Source of the DNA: Dyella flagellata
GTDB taxonomy: Bacteria > Pseudomonadota > Gammaproteobacteria > Xanthomonadales > Rhodanobacteraceae
Direction: 5' to 3'
DNA: 64,000 nt
Assembly: GCF_030160275.1 (NCBI RefSeq)
Contig: NZ_BSOA01000012.1
Location: forward strand, 124,001 to 188,000
Of this stretch, positions 17,574 to 26,148 are shown in pieces (position 1 is the first letter of the stretch; each line of letters starts with the position of its first letter). The position numbers and the translations under genes were made by a program. The notes beneath the pieces were generated by a model. That model was not told the origin of the DNA and searched no databases. It was given only the letters and a program-made list of their open reading frames with translations.

Positions 17574-18266
17574 TCAACTCAGTGGCGGAAAGTGCAGCAG
17601 CAGCCCAGGCTTGAGCGCGCGGAACGCATGCAGGCCGTTGAAGCGGGCCACATCCACGTAATAGCTGCTGTCGCCATAGATGCGATGGCACAGCAAGGGC
17701 AGCGTATCGCCGTCCCTCACCACCACCGCATGACTTAAGTCCGGCGATGACTGGTTGGCCTCCAACGCCGCTTCCTGCGTGGATTTAAAGCCCTGGAACG
17801 CCATCGTCGCCTTGGCGCGCAGCGGCATGCCGTTGGGGCGGAACAAACCGTATTCGATACCGAAGGTAGTGAGCCGCCCATAGAACAACAGCGTCCCCCA
17901 CAAGATCTGCACCACATTGGGTTCGTGCTGCTGGCCGTTATATTTGTAAACGACGCTGTTCAACAGATCGAGCTGGTCTTCGACTTCCTCCGGCAGGCTC
18001 ACGTTTTTTGGAATCGGCACCACACCGGTGCCATCGAACACCGTGGAAAAATTCAGGTCGCCCGGCTGCATGCGTGCGAAATTCCCACCGCTGCCGGTAT
18101 CGCCCATCGGCACGCAGCCGCCGTAGTCGGTCTTGCGCGTCAGGCTCAGCTCGGAAGGATTGATCAGCAGCGAAATCGACGCGCCATCCGCCGTTGGCGT
18201 ATCGCCATCGTTGCTGCACGCGGTCATTTTCAGCTGCGATTTGGCGGCGGAAAGAGAATTTGGCAT
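17574..18266 (-). CDS. eCIS LysM-containing baseplate adaptor (Afp7-like)
   Basis: A 230-residue protein. The N-terminal two thirds belong to the eCIS/phage gp53-like adaptor family (SLLINPSELSLTRKTDYGG; VVQILWGTLLFYGRLTTFGIE is read as its core). The C-terminus (about 175-225) is a LysM module (DGDTLPLLCHRIYGDSSYYV). In Afp/PVC the equivalent joins the tube to the hub. The ATG directly follows the DUF5908 stop. Confidence 0.88.
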   Translation of the reverse strand: MPNSLSAAKSQLKMTACSNDGDTPTADGASISLLINPSELSLTRKTDYGGCVPMGDTGSGGNFARMQPGDLNFSTVFDGTGVVPIPKNVSLPEEVEDQLDLLNSVVYKYNGQQHEPNVVQILWGTLLFYGRLTTFGIEYGLFRPNGMPLRAKATMAFQGFKSTQEAALEANQSSPDLSHAVVVRDGDTLPLLCHRIYGDSSYYVDVARFNGLHAFRALKPGLLLHFPPLS

Positions 18267-18482
18267 TCATCGCTCCCGCATTCGCTCGAACTCCGCCGCG
18301 ATCAGCGCGCGCATGCGCTGGCGCTCCTCGCTACCACCCAGCCCGCCCTCACAGCCGCCGCAATCCTCGCAGTCTTCGTCCTGCGCGGAATTTTTGGGGG
18401 CGTCCTTTTTTTGGAGCACAGACGGGCCGGCACCGTTGCCGATGCTCGACTTGATCACCATCTGGCGAATTTCGATAGTCAC
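18267..18482 (-). CDS. DUF5908 family small eCIS protein (Afp6-like position)
   Basis: A 71-residue protein opening with MTIEIRQMVIKSSIG, the characteristic start of DUF5908 proteins encoded between tube and LysM genes in eCIS. The middle has four Cys in an acidic CEDCGGCEGG stretch, which might bind a metal or be redox-sensitive. The C-terminus is a short charged helix. The role in particles is not established. Confidence 0.75.
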   Translation of the reverse strand: MTIEIRQMVIKSSIGNGAGPSVLQKKDAPKNSAQDEDCEDCGGCEGGLGGSEERQRMRALIAAEFERMRER

Positions 18483-18495
18483 GGATCGGTTCTCG

Positions 18496-18981
18496 TCATG
18501 TGTCTTGCCTGGTCACTGTCTGATAAGCCAGCTCGATCGTCTCCAGCGCCACCTCGTTCTTGGTGGAGTTGAACGTGTCGATCTCCCAGCGCACCGGGTA
18601 GGCATTCGTGAACGACCAGGAGCGCAAGGGAATGGCCTCTTCATCGAGCAACTTCACCGTCAGCGACACCAACTTGATCGACTCCGACAGGTCGCCCTCC
18701 AGCGTACGCCGGCACCAACCCACCAGGCCGGACTTGCTCGAAGCGATCCCTCGCTTGAGCGTGAGGCGCTTTTGCTTCACCCCCGTGGGCAGCTGATGCA
18801 CGAAGCGGTTTTCGCCGCCTTCGCGCACTTCGTCCACCTCCATGCTCAGCTCGATGCCAGATACTTCCTGGAACGAACTGTCCGAGCCCGACGAACTATC
18901 ACCCAGCTGCACGCTGAAGCAGAACGCCGCCGGCAGCTCGGGCGCATAGGGATCTACAAACTTTTTGTTGCCGGGCGCCAC
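18496..18981 (-). CDS. eCIS inner tube protein (Afp5-like)
   Basis: A 161-residue gp19/Hcp-fold tube protein with FQEVSGIELSMEVDEVREGG (about 38-57) and a C-terminal ETIELAYQTVTRQ. It differs enough from the neighbouring tube gene to be the Afp5-type layer that contacts the hub. The start is a GTG at 18981, 5 nt after the previous stop; no better ATG exists. Confidence 0.88.
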   Translation of the reverse strand: MAPGNKKFVDPYAPELPAAFCFSVQLGDSSSGSDSSFQEVSGIELSMEVDEVREGGENRFVHQLPTGVKQKRLTLKRGIASSKSGLVGWCRRTLEGDLSESIKLVSLTVKLLDEEAIPLRSWSFTNAYPVRWEIDTFNSTKNEVALETIELAYQTVTRQDT

Positions 18982-18986
18982 TCGGA

Positions 18987-19445
18987 TTAGCTATTGGCGA
19001 TAGTCAAGCCTTCATGCGCGATCTCGATGGTCTCGACCGCCACTTCGTTGCCCTGCGCCTTCAGGTCGGTGCCGGTGATCTTGGTCGGCCAGGCGTTGGC
19101 CAGCGTCCACACCATGGTCGGCTTGCCCGATTCGTCCAGCAGGCTGATGATGACCGGTACGCGCTTGATCGTGTTCATCTTGATCTGGTTGAACCAGTCC
19201 CAGAACTTGTTGTCGGCCTTGAACACGCCTTTTTTCATGGTGATGTTGCTGAATTTCTTCAGCCCCGGCATCTTGATCGTCGAGTAGACGGGGCTGTCGC
19301 CGTGGCGATACTCGATCGGCTGGGCTTCGATATCGAGCCCGGACACTTCCTCGAACGACATCACTGTCGAATCCCACTTCACCTGGAAGTAGAACTTCGG
19401 CATCGGCCATACGCTAGATGACTGCTGCGAACCATCGTCTGCCAT
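18987..19445 (-). CDS. eCIS major inner tube protein (Afp1-like)
   Basis: A 152-residue gp19-like tube protein with FYFQVKWDSTVMSFEEVSGL and a C-terminal VAVETIEIAHEGLTI. The ATG at 19445 has GGAG seven bases upstream. It should stack as hexamers to form the tube lumen that carries cargo. It and the 161-residue paralogue share the FxEVSGxxxxxxxxxxRxG and VETIEIA signatures. Confidence 0.92.
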   Translation of the reverse strand: MADDGSQQSSSVWPMPKFYFQVKWDSTVMSFEEVSGLDIEAQPIEYRHGDSPVYSTIKMPGLKKFSNITMKKGVFKADNKFWDWFNQIKMNTIKRVPVIISLLDESGKPTMVWTLANAWPTKITGTDLKAQGNEVAVETIEIAHEGLTIANS

Positions 19446-19510
19446 ACAAATACTCCGTCAATGCAAGGTTAGGCGATACGCGGCGGGCGTCAGGCAACGC
19501 CCGCGCCTGA

Positions 19511-21082
19511 TCACGATTTCTGCATCTGCTGCTGGAAGGTGATCTCGATGAACTCCGCCGGGCGCACCATCGCCACCAGCACAGTGACGCGCAGGATGCC
19601 TTCGAGGATGTCGTCCGGGGTCATCGTCTCGCCCAGGCCACAGTGCACGCTGAAGGCGTCTTCCGGCACCGCGCCGGCGAGGCCGCCGCGCTTCCAGATG
19701 CTGGTGAGGAAGTTCTGGATCATGCCCTTGATGGTGACCCAGGTGTTGGCTACGTTCGGCTCGAACACCAGCGCCTTGGCCGCCAGCTTGCAGGACTCCT
19801 CCAGCATGATCATGGTGCGGCGTACGTTGATGTAGCGCCAATCCAGGCTGTTGCCATCGAGCGTGCGCGCGCCCCACACGAGCACGCCTTCGCCGATGAA
19901 GGTGCGGATCGCGTTGATCGATTTACCCTGCGTGGTGACGTTGAGGTCTTCCTGGTCCACCGCCGAGATGGTCACGGCCGGCGACACCACGCCGGACAGG
20001 CTGACATTGGCCGGGGCCTTCCAAACACCGCGGCTGTTGTCGACCATGGTGTAGATGCCGGCCATCGCGGGGCTGGGCGCCATCAGGTTGAGCTTGCCCT
20101 TGACCAGGTCCATCACCGTGTTGAACAGCGGGCTGATCGTGCTCAAGGTCTTGTTGAGCAGGGCTTTGTTGGCCAGGATCGCATCATCGCTGGGCGCCGG
20201 CTCCACCTTGGTCCAGTCCTTGCTGATGTCGGCAATCGCCTGGATCTGCTCCTTGTCCCTGAGCGCAGCTCCATCCGGCGCGGTCTCCGGCAGGCTCAGC
20301 TCGTTACGCAGCAGCAGCTGCAGCACATCGGCGGATGCGATGTTTTCGTAGCTCAGCTCCTTGTCGCCCACCACCGTGGTGTTGAGCCATGGATAGTAGG
20401 CCGCCGCGAAATTGAGGAAATTGATGCCCAGGCTGTTGCGGAACAGATCGATCGGATCGCCGCCCGGATCGTTGCGCGGCTTGTCGCCACCCCAGACGTC
20501 CAGGATCGCCACGCGGTTTTTCATCTTGTCGCCACAGTGCTGCAGCATGCTCTGCTGCAAGGCGATGCACTCGGGCTGCTTGAGCAGCACGGCCTCGGGA
20601 ATCAGCACCATCGTCGGCTCCTGCTCCTTGAGCAGCTCGTCGATGCCGCGGTTGAACTTGTCCGGGTCCAGGTCCGACTCGTAGTCGCCGACCGAAACAA
20701 TGTAGCAAGGACCGCCGCCGTTCTGGAAGAAATGGCGCATGGCGTTATACAGCGTGTAGCGGCCGCCATCCTTGCCCGCCGGCTGTTCCAGCACATATTC
20801 GGTGGACTTGTTGTCCTTGCCCGCCGCCTTGAAATCCGCCAGCGCCGACGGATCGGTCTTTTCCACGATGTTGAAGCGCGGATTGGGCCCGAAGCCGAAG
20901 TACTGGTGGTACTCGGCCATCGAGCTGATGCGCCAGGGCTTGAAGGAAAGTGGCTTGCTGCGGTTGTCGGCCATCTGGGTATGGCCAATGAATGCGGGCA
21001 CGGCGGTAGCCACTTCCACCACCGAGTTGGGAAACGCATTCTTTTCGACAATATAGACACCCGGTGTCTTCATTGCACCCAT
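19511..21082 (-). CDS. Contractile sheath protein (Afp2/3/4-like)
   Basis: A 523-residue sheath protein beginning MGAMKTPGVYIVEKNAFPNS, the standard sheath opening (tPGVYveE). The C-terminus has RTFIGEGVLVWGARTLDG and WRYINVRRTMIMLEES, conserved in phage tail sheath proteins. Afp has three sheath paralogues; here there is one, and it must form the whole sheath. The ATG at 21082 has AGGAG seven bases before it; a second ATG three codons on is possible. Confidence 0.95.
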   Translation of the reverse strand: MGAMKTPGVYIVEKNAFPNSVVEVATAVPAFIGHTQMADNRSKPLSFKPWRISSMAEYHQYFGFGPNPRFNIVEKTDPSALADFKAAGKDNKSTEYVLEQPAGKDGGRYTLYNAMRHFFQNGGGPCYIVSVGDYESDLDPDKFNRGIDELLKEQEPTMVLIPEAVLLKQPECIALQQSMLQHCGDKMKNRVAILDVWGGDKPRNDPGGDPIDLFRNSLGINFLNFAAAYYPWLNTTVVGDKELSYENIASADVLQLLLRNELSLPETAPDGAALRDKEQIQAIADISKDWTKVEPAPSDDAILANKALLNKTLSTISPLFNTVMDLVKGKLNLMAPSPAMAGIYTMVDNSRGVWKAPANVSLSGVVSPAVTISAVDQEDLNVTTQGKSINAIRTFIGEGVLVWGARTLDGNSLDWRYINVRRTMIMLEESCKLAAKALVFEPNVANTWVTIKGMIQNFLTSIWKRGGLAGAVPEDAFSVHCGLGETMTPDDILEGILRVTVLVAMVRPAEFIEITFQQQMQKS

Positions 21083-21103
21083 CGCGGGGCTCCTGTCAGT
21101 GGG

Positions 21104-21877
21104 TTAACTATGGACAAAGATTTCCGACACGGTGGTCGGTTCGCCGCGCACCGTCTCGCGCCACAGGCGCTGCGGCGTTGCGCCCGGCAATCTCGAAATC
21201 AGCACCCGTTCGGGTGCCTCGGTCACATCGCGCAGCTGAAAGCGCTGCGGCGGCCGTTCGCGCAATGCGATCGGCGTGGTGGAATGTACGGCCAGCGCGG
21301 ACTGCCCGTTCGGCAGGCGTTCCTGGGCCGGCGCGCTGAAGGCGATCTCGCCGCGCTGGTCGACGATAGACAGCGCACGGCCACGCCAGTCGCCGGTCAG
21401 CAGGTATTTCCAGATCGTGCTGCGGCTGTGCATGCGCAGGCGATAAGCGCTGCCCAGCGACGACGTCCAGGCGGCAAAATCGCCGTTAGTAACGATGGGT
21501 AGCGCGATGATCGCCCAAGGCGCCGCCGCGGTATTCGGCGCGGGCAGCAACGGCGCGGGCAGCGCGCCATCATCTTCCACGCCGGACGGCGAGCTGACCG
21601 TTCCGGTGTAGTAGGCACACGCTGCATCGGCCGAACGCACGTCGAAGCACAGCATGCGCGGCTCGTCGCCGTCCATGCGTTCGCTCCAGATGCCCTGCAG
21701 CTGCGATTCTGCCACGCTGATCGTGAGGCTGCGTCCATCTGCATACAGCAACATCTCGAAACGGCGCAGGAAGGCCAGAGTTTCAGCGTGCGGCTGGAAC
21801 AACAGCTGGCGTGCGTCGCCATCGGCAAAATAGTCGTGGCGGACATCGACGCTGGCAAAAGTACGATACCGTTGCAT
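21104..21877 (-). CDS. Uncharacterised eCIS operon protein between cap and sheath
   Basis: A 257-residue soluble protein of unknown family, rich in Arg, Pro and aromatic residues, with no signal peptide or membrane segment. Notable stretches are FLRRFEMLLYADGRSL (about 35-50) and a C-terminal PERVLISRLPGATPQRLW. It has no recognised counterpart in the Afp set. Its position, 43 nt after the cap gene and 21 nt before the sheath, suggests a structural or chaperone role for sheath or tail end. That is inference from context. Confidence 0.6.
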   Translation of the reverse strand: MQRYRTFASVDVRHDYFADGDARQLLFQPHAETLAFLRRFEMLLYADGRSLTISVAESQLQGIWSERMDGDEPRMLCFDVRSADAACAYYTGTVSSPSGVEDDGALPAPLLPAPNTAAAPWAIIALPIVTNGDFAAWTSSLGSAYRLRMHSRSTIWKYLLTGDWRGRALSIVDQRGEIAFSAPAQERLPNGQSALAVHSTTPIALRERPPQRFQLRDVTEAPERVLISRLPGATPQRLWRETVRGEPTTVSEIFVHS

Positions 21878-21920
21878 GGTCAGCCCGCCTGCCGCATCAG
21901 TGCGTGATCCGTAACGATCA

Positions 21921-22496
21921 TCACGGTGTGGCCTCGGTCTCGATCTGGCGAATCACCGGATCGCGGCTGTGGATGATGTTGCTGTCCAGCGTAATCAGGC
22001 GCACACGGAACAGCGCCGACGGCAGATAGCGTCCGCCGTGGATGCTCCACAGGCTGTGCATCTCCTGGCTGCTGAGGTTTTCCATGTTCAGCGCCAGGCG
22101 TTCCAGGCGCGGATCCATTCCCGGCGTGTTCTGGTGATCGAACACCCCATTACCCTGGAAGAACGCGATCGCTCCGGCAAGAAATTTCAACGCCTCCGGA
22201 TAGTGGCTGCCGCTGAAGTTGGCCGCACACATCACCAGCAGGTTCAGGTAAACCGGCGCGGCGTTCTGGATGCGGCTGTTGGAAGCGGTGTTCGAGGCCG
22301 TCGAGGCGCGATGCGCCAGGGTGTCGCGCTCGACCCCGCTGAGAAACAGCACCAGCTTGCCCGCTGCCAGCACAACCGGCGCGCCGCCGAGTTCCAGCAG
22401 GTTGGACACGACCACAAGATCCTCCGCCACATGGAAGTTTCTCCGAAAGTGGTCGTTGAGGTGTGCCGCTAGATGCTCAAGTGCCCGATCGATCAC
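21921..22496 (-). CDS. eCIS tail terminator/cap protein (DUF4255, Pvc16/Afp16-like)
   Basis: A 191-residue protein with the DUF4255/Pvc16 N-terminal pattern: IDRALEHLAAHLNDHFRR, then VVVSNLLELGG and APVYLNLLVMCAANF. Afp16 caps the distal end of tube and sheath and fixes particle length with the tape measure. The start is a GTG at 22496 behind an AGGGGCGGG stretch. It is the first gene of the eCIS operon. Confidence 0.9.
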   Translation of the reverse strand: MIDRALEHLAAHLNDHFRRNFHVAEDLVVVSNLLELGGAPVVLAAGKLVLFLSGVERDTLAHRASTASNTASNSRIQNAAPVYLNLLVMCAANFSGSHYPEALKFLAGAIAFFQGNGVFDHQNTPGMDPRLERLALNMENLSSQEMHSLWSIHGGRYLPSALFRVRLITLDSNIIHSRDPVIRQIETEATP

Positions 22497-22758
22497 TACC
22501 CGCCCCTGTCCGTCTCCATGACACCCCCTGCGTCATGGTCCCGATAGCGCCCTGGAAAGCCTTGCTGGCTGACAGCAGATCCGGCGCATACCGAAGAGGT
22601 TCGGCTAGGTTACGCCGCGACGGCCGCCGCCCCCTATCAGCAAATTGCTGATATTGACTTCCGGTTTGCTGAGCCGCGTTTTTCTCCGTCGGGTGGTCGC
22701 TGGGTGTCGCAAGCTGGTGCATGGCCGGCCGGGCTTTCGGCCGCAAGCGACCGAGTCA

Positions 22759-22778
22759 CTTCTCTTTGCCAAGAGAAG
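22759..22778. repeat. Perfect 8-bp-stem hairpin
   Basis: CTTCTCTTTGCCAAGAGAAG has an 8-bp stem with a 4-base loop. The surrounding bases resemble a dispersed motif seen in Xanthomonadales intergenic DNA. It has no T-tract, so a terminator role is not supported. Confidence 0.5.
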
Positions 22779-22850
22779 CAACCAGTGAAATGGCCTAAAC
22801 GGATTTGCCGCCGAAAACCCCGCAGGCAATGCAGCCAGATACGAAATGCA

Positions 22851-22934
22851 GCAAGCGCGTAGGCTGGGATGCTAATCCCAGCTTTCCCCACGGCATCCCG
22901 ATGCTGGGATTGTCATCCCAGCCTACGCGCTTGC
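22851..22934. repeat. Paired GTAG-headed palindromic repeat (REPIN/SMAG-like), copy 1
   Basis: Two GTAGGCTGGGAT hairpins lie in inverted orientation and are joined by a short spacer. The outer arms (GCAAGCGCGTAGGCTGGGAT and its complement) pair end to end over about 20 bp. Copy 1 of a family also present near 26.1, 27.2, 36.6 and 57.9 kb. It lies just beyond the stop of the NarL-type regulator. Confidence 0.85.
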
Positions 22935-22980
22935 GGATGGTCTGAGCCTTGCCGAGGGTGCTGATACAAGACACGCCCCC

Positions 22981-23631
22981 TCAATCCAACGATGCCATCC
23001 CCTCTTTGACCGCGTACCGCGTCAACTCCGCAACGCTCCGTATATTGAGCTTGCGGAACACATGCGACCGATGTGTGGCAACCGTCTTGGCGCTGATGTG
23101 CAGCCTCAGCGCCACCTGTTGGGTGGAGCAGCCTTCGGCCAGCAGCCGCGTGATTTCACGCTCACGCCAGGTCAGCGGCGGCGGCACCCATGCCGCATGG
23201 CTGCCGCCAGCCTCCCGGTACGCACTCATGATCGGCGCCACCAATTCGGCGCTCAAAAAAGTCTGCCCGTTGTGCGCATGGCGAATCGCACGCGCCAGTT
23301 CGTCGTAGCAGTTTTCCTTCAGCACATAGCCCGACGCACCCGCTTCCATCGCCATCAGCACCTGCTGCGGCTGGGCGCTGGCCGAAAGGCACAGCACCTT
23401 GCAAGGCAGCAATTCACTGCGGACGCGCCGGGTCATCTCGATGCCATTCATCACCGGCATGGAGACATCAGCAATCACCACGTCGGGGGCCAAGGTCCTG
23501 GCAAGGCGCAGCAGGTCCACGCCATGACCGGCATGCCCGAGCAACTCGATATCAGGCTCGCGCTGCAGCAACGCGGCCAGTCCCTCGCGCAGCATGGCGT
23601 GATCGTCGCCAAGTACCACGCGCACCTTCAT
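22981..23631 (-). CDS. NarL/LuxR-family response regulator
   Basis: A 216-residue regulator. The receiver (1-120) has the acidic pair in LGDDHAML, the phospho-acceptor Asp in IADVSMP, and Lys in VLKEN. The HTH (about 145-205) has LTWREREITRLLAEG and ISAKTVATHRSHVFRKL. The ATG at 23631 overlaps the kinase stop (ATGA), so the pair is coupled. The next gene cluster downstream on the same strand is the eCIS operon, so control of eCIS by this regulator is a reasonable but unproven guess. Confidence 0.93.
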   Translation of the reverse strand: MKVRVVLGDDHAMLREGLAALLQREPDIELLGHAGHGVDLLRLARTLAPDVVIADVSMPVMNGIEMTRRVRSELLPCKVLCLSASAQPQQVLMAMEAGASGYVLKENCYDELARAIRHAHNGQTFLSAELVAPIMSAYREAGGSHAAWVPPPLTWREREITRLLAEGCSTQQVALRLHISAKTVATHRSHVFRKLNIRSVAELTRYAVKEGMASLD

Positions 23632-24383
23632 CGCACGCGCCCCTGACCAGGCAGCCGCACGATGCGCCTGCCCGGCCAGCCCTGCTCCGCAAAGTCGCCC
23701 GGCCAACGCATGCACACGTGCACGCCGGCACCCGGGCTAGTGTTCAAGGTGAAGGTCGCATCGACCCGGGCCAGGCGCTCGGGCATCGCGCCGAGGCCAA
23801 GCCCGCCGCTGACGCTATGGCGCTGATAGACAGCGACCGGATCAAAGCCAGGACCATCATCGCTCACCGTCAGCTCGAAGCCGTTGGTCAGCGCCGTCAA
23901 GGCCAGCTCCACGTTCGCACCCGGTGCATGCTTGCAGGCGTTGAGCAACAATTCCTGCACCGCTTGCAGCACGACTACGCTTACCGGCGGCGGTGGGTCG
24001 ATGACCGGGTCATCGCAATCGATGCCCAGTGCCAGGCCGGTAAAAGAAGAAAGCCGGCGCCCCAGCTGAATCAGCGAAGTGCCGAACGACATCGCTCTTT
24101 CTGCCGCAACCGCACTGCCCCACTCCTCCAACAGCTGCCGCGTGCCACGCAAAGCCTCGCTTGCCAACGCGCGAATACCGTCGAGCATCTGTTGTGCATC
24201 GGCGCCACCTTGGGCATGCCTGGCCTGATCCAGCTCAAGCAGCGCCAGGGTCATCAACTGCGCCGGACCGTCATGCAGCCGCTGCATCAGTCGTGCAGCG
24301 ACTTGCCCCGTCAGGCCGGGCGATAGGCCCCGACGCAGGGGAACCGCCCCTTCGCCGTCCGCTAGCTTATGTGTCAGTGACAT
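23628..24383 (-). CDS. Soluble NarL-type sensor histidine kinase (HisKA_3)
   Basis: A 251-residue kinase with no membrane segment. The H-box is QRLHDGPAQLM (His about residue 37), typical of HisKA_3, and the HATPase domain has ELLLNACKHAP, DDGPGFD and GGLGLGAMPERL. With no sensor domain it must read a cytosolic cue or a partner protein. The ATG at 24383 follows GGGGGA at 7 nt; a TTG two codons upstream is less likely. Confidence 0.9.
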   Translation of the reverse strand: MSLTHKLADGEGAVPLRRGLSPGLTGQVAARLMQRLHDGPAQLMTLALLELDQARHAQGGADAQQMLDGIRALASEALRGTRQLLEEWGSAVAAERAMSFGTSLIQLGRRLSSFTGLALGIDCDDPVIDPPPPVSVVVLQAVQELLLNACKHAPGANVELALTALTNGFELTVSDDGPGFDPVAVYQRHSVSGGLGLGAMPERLARVDATFTLNTSPGAGVHVCMRWPGDFAEQGWPGRRIVRLPGQGRVR

Positions 24384-25057
24384 TCTCAAATCCCCCCTGT
24401 GTCACTCATTGCCCTATTCGGATCGACATCGAACCTGGCGCGCTACGCCCGCGCGCGACGAAACGCCGCACTGGCACGCCATGGCATACGAAACCGGCCC
24501 GGAGCCAGGATCGCGCCAACCGACAAGGGCTTACCTCAACCGAACGACGGCAAACCGCATGCGCACGCCGCCTTCCATTCGGGCGTGCGAGCCGTCGATA
24601 ACAAAGAAATGTTGACCTGCATCCAGCATCCTGGTTTCGCGCATCGAGCGCTCGGCAATTCCCCCCGGAGATACCGATACGCATGTTCGCATTGATGCTT
24701 GTCGCGCAGCAACCGAACTTCTGTCACCCAAGCGAAGCGCAGACTTGGCTCTGGGCAAGTCCATCTAGGAAGAAAGTCATTTTCACGGAATCATCACACG
24801 GCCCGCGATGGCCCCAAGCATGAGGATCGAGGGCGGGTACTATGATGCGGACCACTCGTTTGGCATGGCCGCGACGAGTGGCCCCTATCCCTCGCACGCT
24901 CGCTGATCGAAACACATGGGCTTTCATGCAAGCCAAAGCTTTTTACGCATTTGAAAGGAGCTTACGGAGCATTTCAAAATGCCGGTAGCGAACTATTTCG
25001 CGTGCGGATGAATTTGCTCCAGCGTTTTCCCGCATCAGATGCGCTCGAGACAACTCG
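24384..25057. other. Intergenic stretch without a supported gene
   Basis: This 674-bp region upstream of the kinase holds only short, poorly composed ORFs. No repeat of the GTAG family, tRNA or clear promoter was recognised. It probably contains the promoter of the kinase/regulator pair. Confidence 0.4.
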
Positions 25058-25750
25058 CTAAAGCGTTTGATGCACGGCCACTGTATCGGAACCCTCGGCC
25101 CGCATGCGTTGCTCAATGGAAGCGGCGATCTGCTTGGCCGCATCCTTGACGGCCTTTTGCTGATCACGTCCAGCAAGTACGAACTTCGCAGCGATCATAT
25201 AGGGATTGAGCGCAATGATCGCTCCGGGCATGTAGCTGCCGCTCCCCTTCGCCACCTCCTGCAGTAGCGGCTGGCTCGGCTTCGCCAAATCATCAATGGC
25301 CACCGCAACCTGCAGGCTGCTATGGCCGGCGCCAAAGCCGATCATGGCGCGCCGGGCAGCATTGCCCTGGTCGACGGAGAGAAACATGCCACGGACATTC
25401 CAGCCGCTGCGGGGCGGTTCGGATCCGGGCAATACACGACGCGCATCGATACCAGCTTGCTTGAGATCCTTGGTCAGGGTATCGGCCATGAGCAAGCTCA
25501 ATTGCTGCGCTTGTGCCTGAGGATCTTCGTGCCGCCGCAATAGCCCGCCGCGGAGCGCGCCTCCCAGCAAGCCACGCGAGGCTGCCTGGTCATTCTGCGC
25601 TGTCGCTACGTTGAACTCGAAATTTGAAACGTATATGACGGGCACCTTAGCCACGGGTTCAGGCGCCTTCCCTGTTTGGGCGAAGCACATCGAAGAAACG
25701 GCTGCCAAGCAACCGGCCAAAACAAGCGGACATAGATATCGGATGTTCAT
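25058..25750 (-). CDS. DUF4410 exported protein, copy 1
   Basis: A 230-residue protein with a signal peptide (about 1-24, ending MCFA). The mature part starts with a VIYVSNFEFN strand, followed by DTLTKDLKQAGIDARR and FLSVDQGNAARRAMIGFGAG, the hallmark of DUF4410. The function of this family is unknown; members are periplasmic or outer-membrane-associated. The ATG at 25750 has GGAG seven bases upstream. It has the same length as, and very high similarity to, the neighbouring copy. Confidence 0.82.
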   Translation of the reverse strand: MNIRYLCPLVLAGCLAAVSSMCFAQTGKAPEPVAKVPVIYVSNFEFNVATAQNDQAASRGLLGGALRGGLLRRHEDPQAQAQQLSLLMADTLTKDLKQAGIDARRVLPGSEPPRSGWNVRGMFLSVDQGNAARRAMIGFGAGHSSLQVAVAIDDLAKPSQPLLQEVAKGSGSYMPGAIIALNPYMIAAKFVLAGRDQQKAVKDAAKQIAASIEQRMRAEGSDTVAVHQTL

Positions 25751-26065
25751 CGTCTGCTCCATGCGACGGCGAGGCAAGCCTATGGACTTAAGTTTCCGGC
25801 GAGCTGATGGCTTGCTTAAGCTCCTATGCTCGCCAGCGCAGAATACACTGCGCGAAGAGGCTAGATCATATCGTGACGGGAAGACTTGCATGTGAACCAA
25901 CGATCAGACACTCCACGAGAGTGAGACAAATCCCATGGATAAATCAGTTTGCTGCCATTGTTCTATGGCTGGATTGAACGTTGAAGGATAGCCTCAAGCA
26001 AACCGCGTCATGAACAGAGCAAGGCCGACATATCTCCCTGCGCGTCTTGCTGCGCACCAGCATCT

Positions 26066-26103
26066 AGCGCGTAGGCCGGGATTAACATCCCGGCCTACGC
26101 GCT
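26066..26103. repeat. Single GTAG-headed palindrome, copy 2
   Basis: AGCGCGTAGGCCGGGAT is followed by TAAC and the inverted arm, giving one 17-bp-arm hairpin between the two DUF4410 genes. Unlike the other copies it is a single palindrome and reads GCCGGG instead of GCTGGG. Confidence 0.8.
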
Positions 26104-26148
26104 GCAATGGTCAAGCCGTCATCATGGCTACCACGCCAAAGCTTGGTT

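Larger units (their letters stand above)
22497..22980 (-). promoter_or_regulatory. eCIS operon upstream region, non-coding
   Basis: This 484-bp gap separates the first eCIS gene from the stop of the NarL-type regulator gene. It contains a short perfect hairpin, a paired GTAG-type repeat and no credible ORF. A promoter for the eCIS operon is expected here by position, but no clear -35/-10 pair was identified by eye. Confidence 0.4.

Noticed and set aside
19643-21502. Plus-strand ORF of 619 codons opposite the sheath gene
   Set aside because: Antisense shadow of a strongly conserved sheath gene.
22759-22778. Intrinsic terminator
   Set aside because: The hairpin is perfect but has no following T-tract on either strand.
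24943-25176. 77-codon minus-strand ORF upstream of the kinase
   Set aside because: It overlaps the 3' end of the first DUF4410 gene, has no good ribosome site and no family signal.
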